A stretch of DNA of 64,000 bases from Phylloscopus collybita (Eukaryota; Chordata; Aves; Passeriformes; Phylloscopidae). Numbering within the stretch: the first letter of the stretch is position 1; each line of letters starts with the position of its first letter. Below the pieces are notes generated by a model. That model saw nothing but the letters and a program-made list of their open reading frames with translations. It made no database searches and was not told the origin of the DNA. The position numbers and the translations under genes are program-made. The stretch lies in assembly GCA_027886175.1 (NCBI GenBank), contig JAJNNQ010000018.1, positions 20,813,001 through 20,877,000 on the forward strand, written 5' to 3'. Shown here piece after piece: positions 24,683 through 34,904 of this stretch.

Positions 24683-24715
24683 CAAAACAAAACAAAACAA
24701 AACAAAACAAAAAAA
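24683..24715. repeat. (AAAAC)n microsatellite
   Basis: Six AAAAC units followed by a short poly(A) run. Confidence 0.9.
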
Positions 24716-26641
24716 TTTGTCTACCTAAGAGAGATTCTTTTTCACATTCATGTGGGAACAACTGAAGATTTTTGATAAAATCAGTGGCAATTCAGGCTGG
24801 TTACATTTTGTAATTGGGTCTGAATGTTCGGATTCAAGTCAGCCACATGTAGGAGCTCCACCTAGGAGCTATGAAGATATACTTTAGGGGACATGGTATT
24901 TTCAAGTCATGCAAAAAAACATGTCCTATATATTTTAGGATATCACTTTGTTCTTTCCTATCTTCTATTTAAATATTACATAGTCCTTTTCAAACATTAA
25001 GAAATCAAGCTATCTGAAGAGTTAAGGACTGTACCTCTAAGATGATAGGAAAACAAAGATGGCATTAAATGGCTGCCTTGGAATGGTAGAGCCACAGCTG
25101 AATGCAGATCTAATGTTCATCCATTGCTTCCCCAACCCAGAACAACTTCTCTCTTCAAAGTCTTTAGCAGACTTACAGCATTTGCAGGGTGACTGACCTT
25201 GAGTATGCCTGGTCTGTGCATTCTTTTGCAATTTACACTGATGTCAGTATAGCACTTCACAGCCTGACACACCATTCAGAAAGAGATGAGAACTTTATCT
25301 TGAAAGCCATAGCTAGAAAGGGGGCAGGAGGGACATGAACATTTGCAGCACAAGTCTACAGTAATGGAAAGAGAATAAGCTGCACAGTGCAAACACTACT
25401 GCTGGTCATCTTGCTTTGTCAGGTCTAAAACAAAGCATCTTTCTAGTTCTACACCACTTGGTTGCATCCTCCAGCTTCAGCCCCAGCTTCATCTGGCTTT
25501 GGTGGCAGGGCAAGGGACTTGCTTTGACCACTCATATATTTATGTAACTGTTCAGATGATGTGGATAGAGACCTTATCACTTTGGCTTTAAAGTGATTTG
25601 CTTCACATTCGGTGATACCCACCAGCACCTCCTTGACAGCTGCCCAGTGAAAAACATTCATGGGAGCTGAGCCCAGCTGAGCTCAAAGTACAAACTACCA
25701 GGGGCTGGCTTCAGTGACAGCTAGAACTTCTTGGAAAAATCATCCCTTGTGCCTACAGATCACATCCAATAAAGGCAGCATTGCATCCTCACCCCATAAC
25801 TTTAACACTGTGTCTGCATCTGAACAGATTGGGTCAGAGCACGAGTTAGTGTCTCCAGCAAAAGTGCAGCTGTCTGAAAACTCTACAAACTGGAAGTTCT
25901 GTCTTCTGCTGAGCAGGTGTTCTGTTCATAAAATAGTGCAGGTATTGCAGATGTGATGGGATGCCTCACTAGAAATATTTTCTTTCAACAGATACACAGC
26001 CACACTGACCACTAATCTGCCCAGAGTCTCGGTGGGAGAAATAACATGGCTGATGTCAGTAGGCCATATTGCAAATCTAGGAACATCAGTAGGGGAAGAC
26101 GATGCTTAAGATGGAAAAACTCCCTTTTGTCCAGAGCAGCAAGGCAGAGAGTAGGAAGCAGCTGAGGGAAAATGTGAGTTCCAGTCTGTAAGTGCAGCTT
26201 CCCCTTTTTTAACATGTTTGCAGCTCTCAAAATCTTGGTGTGCCAAATACTCCCAGGTTATATATCAATTACCATGAAGACTGGAGCAAGAGAGGAGCTC
26301 TGGAAATGTGTCACAGGTTAGGAATGACAATAAATGCCTAGGGTCCTATAGCTCCACTACAGGATGAACAAGGCTGGCTCATTCCTGCTGTTTTCCTTTC
26401 TGTTAAAGCCAGGGACTCCAGCTGCCCAGAAGTTCTCACGCTAGTGCAGCTTTGCAGTTAGATAATTTGCCTCAGAATGAGAACTCCACATTAACTACTC
26501 ATAAGCCATAGGTTGGTTCCAGCTGAGTTTATGTTCACTGTTCATCACTGTGAAGACTGAATTCAGCCAAAACTGAACTGGAGTTGTTTTCTACAAATTC
26601 CACCCAATCCTGTGAAAAATAACCCTAGGACTCACCAAGAG

Positions 26642-26697
26642 GAAAAAAAAAAAAAAAAAGAAGAAGAGAAAAAAAAGAAGAAGAGAAAAAAAAAATT
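26642..26697. repeat. A/G-rich low-complexity tract
   Basis: Poly(A) interrupted by two GAAGAAGAG blocks, all purine on the + strand. Confidence 0.85.
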
Positions 26698-27596
26698 CTG
26701 CTTGTCTGTCTGATGCCTCTCATGAAAGCTGTAGACTCCTTGCCCTTAAATCTACGAAATTCCCAGCAACCCAGAAGCTGGTGTGGATTGCAAAGCCACT
26801 CACCTGGGCACAAAGGACCAGAAAGAACTATTAAGTGGGAGGCAGTGAGCATCAGAAGTGGAACAAACCTGCCTTGCAAAAAAGCGTTTTTAGCAGACGT
26901 GAACATGTGGCCGAAGGAAAAACCACTGAGTAAAATACATCACAGCACATCTCTGCTTGGTGGCAGCAGCCTGTGTGCTGTCTCCCACTCTGCCAACTGT
27001 GCCAGGGAAGCCGAGGCTACACAAACACACACACTCCCAAAGGAATCACAGAGTTATCACTCACACAGCCCAGCACCATGCCATAGTTACTCACTGTGTA
27101 TCTGTATTCTGGCATACCCCAGGTGAATTACTCTATCTTAGGTCACCACATGGACCCTGAGGTATGCAAGTCTTCCAACAGCACACTATATAGGTCACTG
27201 CAAATTCTTTTCTATGGATATTTCATCCTCTGATGCTTGTATATATCAGGAGTAACTTTGCTGAAGTTAATTCAGTTCTGCTGTGGACCTCTGCACATCA
27301 TAGCTGCTGGCTGGAATATATGGCAGTAATCAGTAAAAACATTTATTGGCATGTTATGTACTGCTTTGCTTTGTGTCACTAAAGGAGGACATTGCATATG
27401 AGGAGACTAATTGGTATTTTAAGTCGGGCTTTCTTTTATCTGACTTCCTTGTTGTTTGGGTTCACAGATCAGAGGCAGCAATATTTTGGCTGTTGCTGAA
27501 ACATCACCACAGCTGAGTAGCTGTGAATCATAACAGTTACAGTCTGAGTGAATAATATTACCACTTTAAAAGCACTTCAGCAAGGTACTAATGCAG

Positions 27597-27680
27597 AATG
27601 TGTAACTCAGAGGCACTTCTTTACCTCACACCCTTTCAGAGAAGCTCTAACCTTCAGAATTTTAGGGACTTTTTTAAGCT
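27597..27680. repeat. 84-bp direct repeat, copy 1
   Basis: Runs from AATGTGTAACTCAGAG to GGGACTTTTTTAAGCT and matches 29095-29178 at 80 of 84 positions without a gap. It matches no repeat family I can name. Confidence 0.9.
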
Positions 27681-28061
27681 AATTAAGCATTGGTACTCTG
27701 TAATCAAATTATGAATCATTCAGTTTGTGGAGATTTCAGCAAACATGCACACATGTGAAAAATGAAGGGGTGGTCTATGCTCTAAGACCAGTAATCTTCC
27801 GCTACAAGCATGAGAGTTTGATTACAGCAAGTGGGGTGTGCATTTTAGTAATGGCCAATTCTTATTCAATAAAAGGAAGCCTGGAGACTTTTCTACATGA
27901 CAAAGCATTTGGCAACAATGTTGTTTTGAAGCATTTCCTCCTCTGGTCTCTTATTTCTACTCCTGTCAGCTCTTTCAGTTGCATTAACACGTCTTTTGTA
28001 GGGCTGCCCTATGAACCAGATCAGGAAACTGATCCAGGTTAAAAATTAGCCAGCACAGGAG

Positions 28062-28111
28062 GGAAAAAAAAAAAAAAAGAAAAAAGAAAAAAGGAAAAAG
28101 GAAAAAAAAAG
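28062..28111. repeat. Purine-rich low-complexity tract
   Basis: Poly(A) with interspersed G and GG (AAAAAAGG-type units), entirely purine on the + strand. Confidence 0.85.
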
Positions 28112-29094
28112 ACACAGCACCGAACTGGCAAAAGCAGAGCGTGGTAGCACAGAGACAGAACGAGCACACAGTGGTATGGGAAGGAAGTACGAATGCCTGA
28201 AATCCTCATTATCACTGAATACTTGGGGGTCGTGAGAAAAACTGAGTCAGTGTCTCAATTAAGCTTTGCCTTTGCAAATTAAGTGCAGTTTTGTCAACCA
28301 GAAACATGAAAAAAACCCACAATCTCTGGTCCACAAACTCCACGATGGCAAAAACCTCTGCTAAGTTATAAAATAAATGTAGTATATGGCAAGAGCCTGG
28401 AAAAGACCTACTTGTCTCTTCCAGCTGAAGCTGATCATTTACTAGAAACAGCTGTTGTAAAGACCACGGTGCACTGGTGGGAAATGATTCCTTGAGCAAA
28501 GTCAGTTTCCTGAGCAGAGGAGGCACAAATGGTCCTAGAAAAGAAATAGTTTTGCAAAACCTGACATGGAGTTTGTGCTTAAGTCAGATAGGGAACTAGA
28601 ATTCTGCTAGAAGAGAAATCCTGGCATTGACAGGAGAGGGTTGAGCAATTGCTAGTGGCAGCTTTGGAAGAAAATCTCTGATTGGTCCCCTGGCTTTTGT
28701 GGTGCTGTTCTTCAGTCGTTGAAGCAGTGAGAGATGTGTTGAAGACAGATGGAGACAGAAGGAGCTACAGTAGTGAACAGTAGCCTGTCACCTGCTCACG
28801 TAGCCTTCTGTGAAGTCACACCTTGGGTATTTTGCTTGGGGCAGGGAAGACTGCTTAAGATGGTAGCTATGTAGCTCTGACTGGATAACTGAGCACATAA
28901 TTTTATTGTCCAGTTTAGACATGCTGTAATGAGAAAGGGGTATATATAAGTTGTTATCAAAAAACTATATGTATTCTGACAGTAAACAGTCTATATTAAA
29001 GAAAAAAATTATTTTTATTTCCTACTTTGCTTCAGTAAGTACTTGGCAAGAGCAGGCCTGAAACTCTACAAATCTAATAATGAAATAAAAGCTT

Positions 29095-29178
29095 AATGTG
29101 TAACTCAGAGGGACTCCTTTACCTCACACCCTTTCAGAGAAGCGCTAACCTTCAGAATTTTAGGGACTTTTTTCAGCT
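29095..29178. repeat. 84-bp direct repeat, copy 2
   Basis: Near-identical to 27597-27680, with four substitutions and no indel in 84 bases. Homology stops abruptly at both ends. Confidence 0.9.
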
Positions 29179-31989
29179 TTCTTGAAGGCCTTCCCTGCTT
29201 TAGCACTTCAAAGATGAGACTTCACTGAAACATCATCTGCCCTCTGCAAGATCATGAGATGCAAAATACATTGCTGTAGGATGGGAAGGTTTAGCTCTCT
29301 GTGGGCTGTGAGAAGGGCTGTTGAATTGTACATATACTAGATCCTTAAAACTGATGTTAGTGTGCTTTGGTAAAGCATATTGCTGTGCTTCAAACTCTAA
29401 ATATGAGAGCAACCCAACTAGGACTAGTGGTGCCTTGCAATAAGAGTGATATGAGCTATTCCATTTCTGTCTTGCTAAAAATACCTTTTTGGAAAAGCTC
29501 TTGCTGAAGGAAAGAGGGAGATGTTTATTGGTTTTGGCTTCCAGCTACTAGATCATGGTGAGCAGGCTGTTAGGAGAATGTCAATTAAGATATATATTTT
29601 ATGCCATTTAATTAGGGAATTTTTATTCAATACCTGAACACTATCTGAAAGTCATATCATGTTAGTTTTGGTATGTGTCAGCCTTCCTTCTGACTCTTGA
29701 GGGCTTGCTGCAGCCAGAAAAGCTTCATTATGATGTGTCTGCTTTTAACTTCTGCCTGTACCCAACATTTTGGATTGTGGCTTGGGCCACTTATTTTGTT
29801 TTTAGCTCTGTATGAACACTTAAAAACCCCAAGGAAACAAAAAGAACAAAAAATCCACCCCTCACAAACAAAATTTCTCAAATTTAATTTAAGATTATAT
29901 TCTCTCTTTGGCAGAGTGAATGGAAGCAGTGAGAGAGACTTAGAAGAGAAAATAAGCTCTAATCTCACCATGTGTGAACATAACTTCAAGAAGCATTTTT
30001 CCTTAAGAACATTTTTTAGACTGCCTTAGTTCTGTGTATGTTCCTGTTTCATCCTTTAACTCACACTATTGCAATTTGAAGTTTAAATGTGTGTCTCATT
30101 CTTCTGGAAACACACCATTTCAGAGACTGAGTGAGAAGGTTTATTTTTGGACTAGTTAATACTAGTGTGTTGCCAAAGCCTTCTGATAAGTGTTCAACTT
30201 AGCCTGTTTTTAAGGTAAGAGTGTAATAAATATACTGGGTGAAAAATTGTATGTTGTCTTCATGCCTGAAGCAGGAGACTTCACCAGTACAAATGGTGAT
30301 TGGTAGCAGATTGGTAATGTAGACAAGACAGTGATGATGACTCTGGAAAGCATGCTGACAGTGAGCATCATTCTGTCATCCTGTAATATAGTTAAGACCA
30401 ATTTTTGTTTTTCTTGCTTGACCACCCCCCCTCAGAGGGAAGAGGAACTAGTAGACATAATCAGAAGTCATCAACAAAACAAGTTTTGTTTTGTTTCAAG
30501 AGCTAGGAAATTAAAAACCACTGTTGTCAGCAACATCTCACACTAAGTACTCTATTTTTCACTGTATGATCAGAAATTATTTCAAAGAAAAATGAGTGCA
30601 TGCTGATACTGCTCTGGTAGTGATTCCTCCAGGTGTAGGAGATCAGGCATACTCATAATCTGTTCTCTCTTGGGGATGAAGAGCAGTTTAAATTTTTTTT
30701 TCAGATGAATCAAAAAAACCTTCAATTAAAGAAACAACTAAACAACAGAAAACAAGAGAAAAATAGAAATTAAGATTGCAACTTACACTGAATGTGTTTT
30801 AACTTAGCATCAAAATTTTGTGGTTCTTTCCTCCAGCTCAGTTGCTAGCTGGTGGTTTTGTGTGGCAATCACAGATGCTTTGCATCTTTGACTTTCTAGA
30901 TTCAAGTGTGTCCCATCCCTCCCCCATTAGCAAATACTTATACATCAGTTATCCCTTTGCAAATGTCTTCTTGAAAAATATGCTGTGTAGAACAACCCAT
31001 TAGTTTTTGCCAAGAATTTTAAAATGGAAGGGTGGTCAACCCAAAAATCATACTGAAGAAAATGTATTTCTCCTTCCCCACTCCCTGCAACTTCCTACTT
31101 ACAAGTCCAAAAATCTCTATTCTAAAAAAAAGTAGTTCCATAATGGACTACAAAGATGATGAACTACAGATATCCCCATATCCTAGACCCTTTGTATTAA
31201 TTTAGCTACTATTGCAGTGGTAAGTAATTTGCCCTGCTGAGGAGAAGCAAGGGATGCTTCTGAACAGGCCAGGAATCATTCAGGGTACTCAATGTAGACC
31301 GTGTGTCTCTGAGTGAAAAATGTTTGCCGTAAAAAGATGGTTTGTCTTTGTCTCAAACATTTGGTCAAGAAAGAAATATGATTGTGTCTAGGCCTGAGTG
31401 GGAACTTTTTTATATTATTTCCTTCTCTAACACACCAAGGATCAGCTCTTGATCTTGTGCACAAATTGGTTTTTCCCTACACTACCCCATATTTAGCACA
31501 ACTTTTGCATTGAAGGAGAAAGTTTACCCAAATGTCATCATCTTTGCTCTTGATGTAATGTCCATCTTCACTATGGGGCTCAAGTTTAGACAGCCCAATA
31601 GCTAAAACAGAAGTGCCCACCCAACAGTGCAGCTGATGTTATTGCTAAACCTGGTGAAGCCACTGAGTTGTCAGTGGTAGAAACCTCAGGGAGAAAGATG
31701 ACAGACAGGGTAACTCACAAACTCAGGAAGATTCATGCTTGCCCAGCAAACAAAGGAGAATGTCGGCAGACAAATACAGATAACTGTAAAAGTAATGCTG
31801 TTATGTGGCTTATGCCTTCTGATGCTCCCCAGATAATCAGCACATAGTTGCTCCTGCACTATACACAAGCATGTATGTTATTCCAGTCTAATAAAATGCT
31901 AAATGAAGTAGAATCCCCTAACATCCATACAGCAGGCAGCCAGGAAGTGGCCAACTCGCTTGACTCCCCAAGCAGCAGCTGAATTGCCA

Positions 31990-32037
31990 TGAATTAAATG
32001 GATCATTAGTCTGACTCAATGGGGCATTTCTCATGAG
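31990..32037 (+). mobile_element. Possible old CR1/L3-like LINE tail
   Basis: The phrase AAATGGATCATTAGTCTGAC, then TCAATGGGGCATTTCTCATG, resembles the GGACCATTGGTCTGACTCAG ending of old sauropsid CR1-like LINEs. It is short and degraded. Confidence 0.35.
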
Positions 32038-33759
32038 GGCTTGATTTTGTTCACAGCAATATTCTTCAGAGGCACTCAGGGGTTTGCAGTGCTGTGCTAC
32101 AACTAGATATTAGTGCAGAGAAACTGTGAGAGAGGTGTGCATACAGGCCTTGCCTTCTGGGAAGGCAGTCTGATGAAATATGGAAAGGAATATGACACCA
32201 GATTGAGGTAGTACTGCTAACAGGCTCACGTGTTAAATTTTACAACTATTTAGTAAGCCATTCTGAAAAAATTGGGAGGGGATTCCAGGGTAGGAAACTG
32301 TAGCCATGCAATGCCTTTTTTTGAAAAGAAAAGGGATATGAATGGCAAACTGATTCCTTCCTGGCAACATGCCAGTCATGTCAGCAGTTTTGTTTCACAC
32401 TGAAGTACAAACTTTTTGCAAGACCCTACTACCTTCCTATCAGAGGCATCAGAAGTCAAGTAACACCAGTATCTCAATCCCAGTAATTCATTCATCAGAC
32501 CATGAATTAGGGCTTCTGAGTGGGCAGATCCTCTTCAGTCCTGTTGGCTGTGCTGTGCAGGTGGAAAACTCCAGCAAAAAGATGAGGTTGGACAGGTGAG
32601 AACGGTAGAACTTTGTAAACTCTGCTATTTTTTTGGCCAGGGCTTCAGCAATGTGCAAAGTGAATACTGACTTAATTAGCAGACCCACTCTGAACCAACC
32701 AGTCACGTCCCTAAACAAAGTCTGCACTCCAGCAGGGAAGGTAGTGTGTGTTACTGCAGAAATGAAAGATTTTGAGATATCGGAGGGGAAGGCCTCCTGT
32801 ACCTGCTATACCCACAACAAACTCCTCCCCATCAAAAGATACCAGACAGGAGTTCCTGAACTTGTTTGTAGGGCTACTTAACAGAGAGGACTTCAGGCTG
32901 AAGGTTACATAACAAATGTAGCTTACACCACCACAACTGTTGAAGAGATGCCTTGTGTATGCCAACTCAGAATTCAATGTTATTTTTCATTTATGCTTGA
33001 GCAGACTTCACAAAGGTGAGTTGTGGAGTTAGTGGAGATCTAAGGGATGAGTGCAGTTCAGAAGTTGTGCTAAGGACTGAGCTAAAGCGGGAATGGTTTA
33101 CAGTGATGGAACAATGCTCAGAGTTGAGAAGATTTTCCCATATTACACGCCTCTCATAGGTTACCATAGAGAAAGAGGATAAAGAGGGAATGGAAGAAGA
33201 GACAATAAAGAGGGGAAAATAGAAGTTAAGCTAGCTGGCAGACCTCTGACAACCTTTTGCACAGATGAGAGATCCTGTTGCCACTGACTCGGTGAAGAAC
33301 TGTTAAAAGCAGCAACATTGCAGATCAGTAAGCACCTGTGGGCCTTGATGAGACCCTGAGGAAGGACATTTGTAAATTCTTAGGTTGTGCTGCCTCCCTC
33401 TTCCTAGCCAGCTCCAGCCTCAGCTACCAGCCCAGGTGGTGGCACACAGCCTACAACAGTGGCACCGAGGCCTGGCAGCCTTTAATCAACTGCTTGTAAG
33501 GGAAGGCACCAGCACTCACAATGCCGAGCAGGGCTCAGAACCCCTTTCCTGGGGGCCCAGAAGAGCCATTTCTGCCTTGTAGCAATTACTTGTGGCTTTT
33601 AATTGCCTTGGAGCAACCTTCTGGGGACTGAGGTGAAGAGTGTTGATTTCTGCAGAGCCTGGCACCAGTTGTGACCACCAGCATGGACAGCAGGGCCTGA
33701 GCCACCTCCTCTGTGAGGGCTGCCAGCCCTTCTCCCAGTGCTCTGCCCTGGTGTGGCCA

Positions 33760-34379
33760 CCACAGCCCAGCCCTGGTCAACAGCAGGGAGTCAGTGTGTG
33801 CCAGGTAGCCAGGAAGGCTGATGCCATCTTGGCCTGTATCAGCAATAGTGTGGCCAGCAGGAGCAGGGCAGGGATTTCCTCCCTCTACTTGACACTGGTG
33901 AGGCTGCACCTTGAATCCTGTGTTCAGTTCTGGGCCTCTTAGTTCAGGGACAGCATTGAGGTGCTGGAGCCTGTGCAGAGAAGGAGAGTGAAGCTGGCGA
34001 AGGGCCTGAAGTACAAGTCTGATGAGGAGCAGCTGAGGAAGCTGGGGTTGTTTAGTCTGGGGAAAAGGAGGCTCAGGTTTTTGCTCTCTACGACCTGAAA
34101 GAAGGTGGTAACCTGGTGGGGATTGGCCTCTTCTGCCCGGCAATCAGCGACAGGAGAGGACGGAGGGGTTGACGTTGGCCATCAGGGTGAATTTCTTCAC
34201 ATAAAAGGTGATTAGACGTTGGATGGGCTGCCCGGAGGTGGTGGAGTCAACATCCGTGGAGGTGTTTAAGAAAAAACTGGACGTGACACTCAGTACCCCG
34301 CTCTAGCTGACACGCTGGTGTTCGGTCAGTGGCTGGACTTCATGGTCTCACAGGTCTTTTCAAAACTAAACGATTCCGG
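33760..34379 (+). mobile_element. CR1 LINE, 3' end (about 620 bp), abutting the GTF2A1 promoter
   Basis: Landmarks of the CR1 3' region appear in order: GCCTGTATCAGCAATAGTGT, GGCCAGCAGGAGCAGGGCAG, GTGTTCAGTTCTGGGCC, GAGGTGCTGGAGCCTGTGCA, GGGGTTGTTTAGTCTGG, AATTTCTTCACATAAAAGG, GGGCTGCCCGGAGGTGGTGG, TTCATGGTCTCACAGGTCTT and AACTAAACGATTCCG. The orientation is sense with GTF2A1. ORF2 is 5'-truncated and disabled by stops. The end near 34379 is immediately followed by CpG-rich promoter DNA, about 300 bases upstream of the TATA box. The 5' boundary is approximate and may extend to about 33.4 kb. Confidence 0.88.
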
Positions 34380-34437
34380 TTTTCCGTCCAGCGTGCGACC
34401 ACGGAACACTCGGCCACCGCCTACCGCGCGAGCCCCG

Positions 34438-34445
34438 TGACATCA
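34438..34445 (+). promoter_or_regulatory. GTF2A1: CRE/ATF-like site TGACATCA
   Basis: TGACATCA differs by one base from the CRE palindrome TGACGTCA. It lies about 245 bases upstream of the TATA box. Confidence 0.35.
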
Positions 34446-34484
34446 CACGCCGGGCGGGGACGGCGCTCCGGAGAGAGGCAAAGG

Positions 34485-34544
34485 CACTTCCGCCTCGATA
34501 GGGCCCGGCCGCGCGGCCTAGCGCAGCCACTTCCGCCTCGATAG
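34485..34544 (+). promoter_or_regulatory. GTF2A1: Duplicated 17-bp ETS-type element
   Basis: CACTTCCGCCTCGATAG occurs exactly twice, at 34485-34501 and 34528-34544, offset by 43 bases. CACTTCCG is the reverse complement of CGGAAGTG, the core bound by ETS factors such as GABPA. The perfect 17-base repeat includes flanking sequence beyond the core. A YY1-like CATGGCGGC follows at 34549-34557. Confidence 0.6.
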
Positions 34545-34572
34545 ATGTCATGGCGGCGAGGGCGGGGTGCCC

Positions 34573-34580
34573 CACGTGAC
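34573..34580 (+). promoter_or_regulatory. GTF2A1: E-box CACGTGAC
   Basis: The CACGTGAC (GTCACGTG) core recognised by USF and MiT/TFE bHLH-zip factors, about 110 bases upstream of the TATA box. Confidence 0.4.
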
Positions 34581-34683
34581 GCCTCCAGGCCCGGCGCGGT
34601 CTCGCGGAAGCTCTCGCGGTGCCTCGCTCCCCCCCGCCCGCGTCCCCCGCTCGCCGGCCGCTCGCGCAGCGCTCGACTCGCGC

Positions 34684-34691
34684 TATATAAA
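34684..34691 (+). promoter_or_regulatory. GTF2A1: TATA box TATATAAA of GTF2A1
   Basis: TATATAAA within GCGCTATATAAAGGGGCG, surrounded by GC-rich DNA, 184 bases before the start codon. Transcription would be expected to start near 34715, giving a 5' UTR of about 160 bases. Confidence 0.7.
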
Positions 34692-34874
34692 GGGGCGAGG
34701 CGGCAGCGCGGCGGCTGCAGCCCCGGGGCCGCGAGCGAGCCCGGCACAGGCCGCGGGGCCGCCCGTGAGCCGGGGCGGAACGCGCGGGCGCTGGGGGGAC
34801 GCAGCCGGGCAGGTTTATTGTTTTAGGGGCGACTCCCCCCCCCGCGGTTGGGGGCGTCCCGGGGGGCTCGGGAC

Positions 34875-34904
34875 ATGGCGAGCTCGACTAACACAAACCC
34901 CGTG
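34875..34904 (+). CDS. GTF2A1: GTF2A1 coding exon 1
   Basis: Ten codons, [10 protein letters not shown], then GTAAGG. Lies in the CpG island. It is too short to find by ORF length and was identified by the family N-terminus and the donor. Confidence 0.93.

Larger units (their letters stand above)
21091..33759. other. STON2-GTF2A1 intergenic region
   Basis: About 12.7 kb without a supported gene. It contains a 59-base poly(A) run, AAAAC and purine-rich simple repeats, a pair of 84-bp direct repeats 1.5 kb apart, and an old CR1-like trace near 31990. Open frames of 60-137 codons occur but have no recognisable product, splice context or codon pattern. It becomes more GC-rich from about 33380 toward the GTF2A1 promoter. 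Confidence 0.7.

Noticed and set aside
26713..27126. 137-codon + strand frame in the intergenic region
   Set aside because: Low-complexity His/Ser/Thr composition, no homology that I recognise, and a second overlapping open frame.
33586..34143. 185-codon frame on the - strand
   Set aside because: It runs antisense through the CR1 element; the matching landmarks are those of the LINE, not a host gene.
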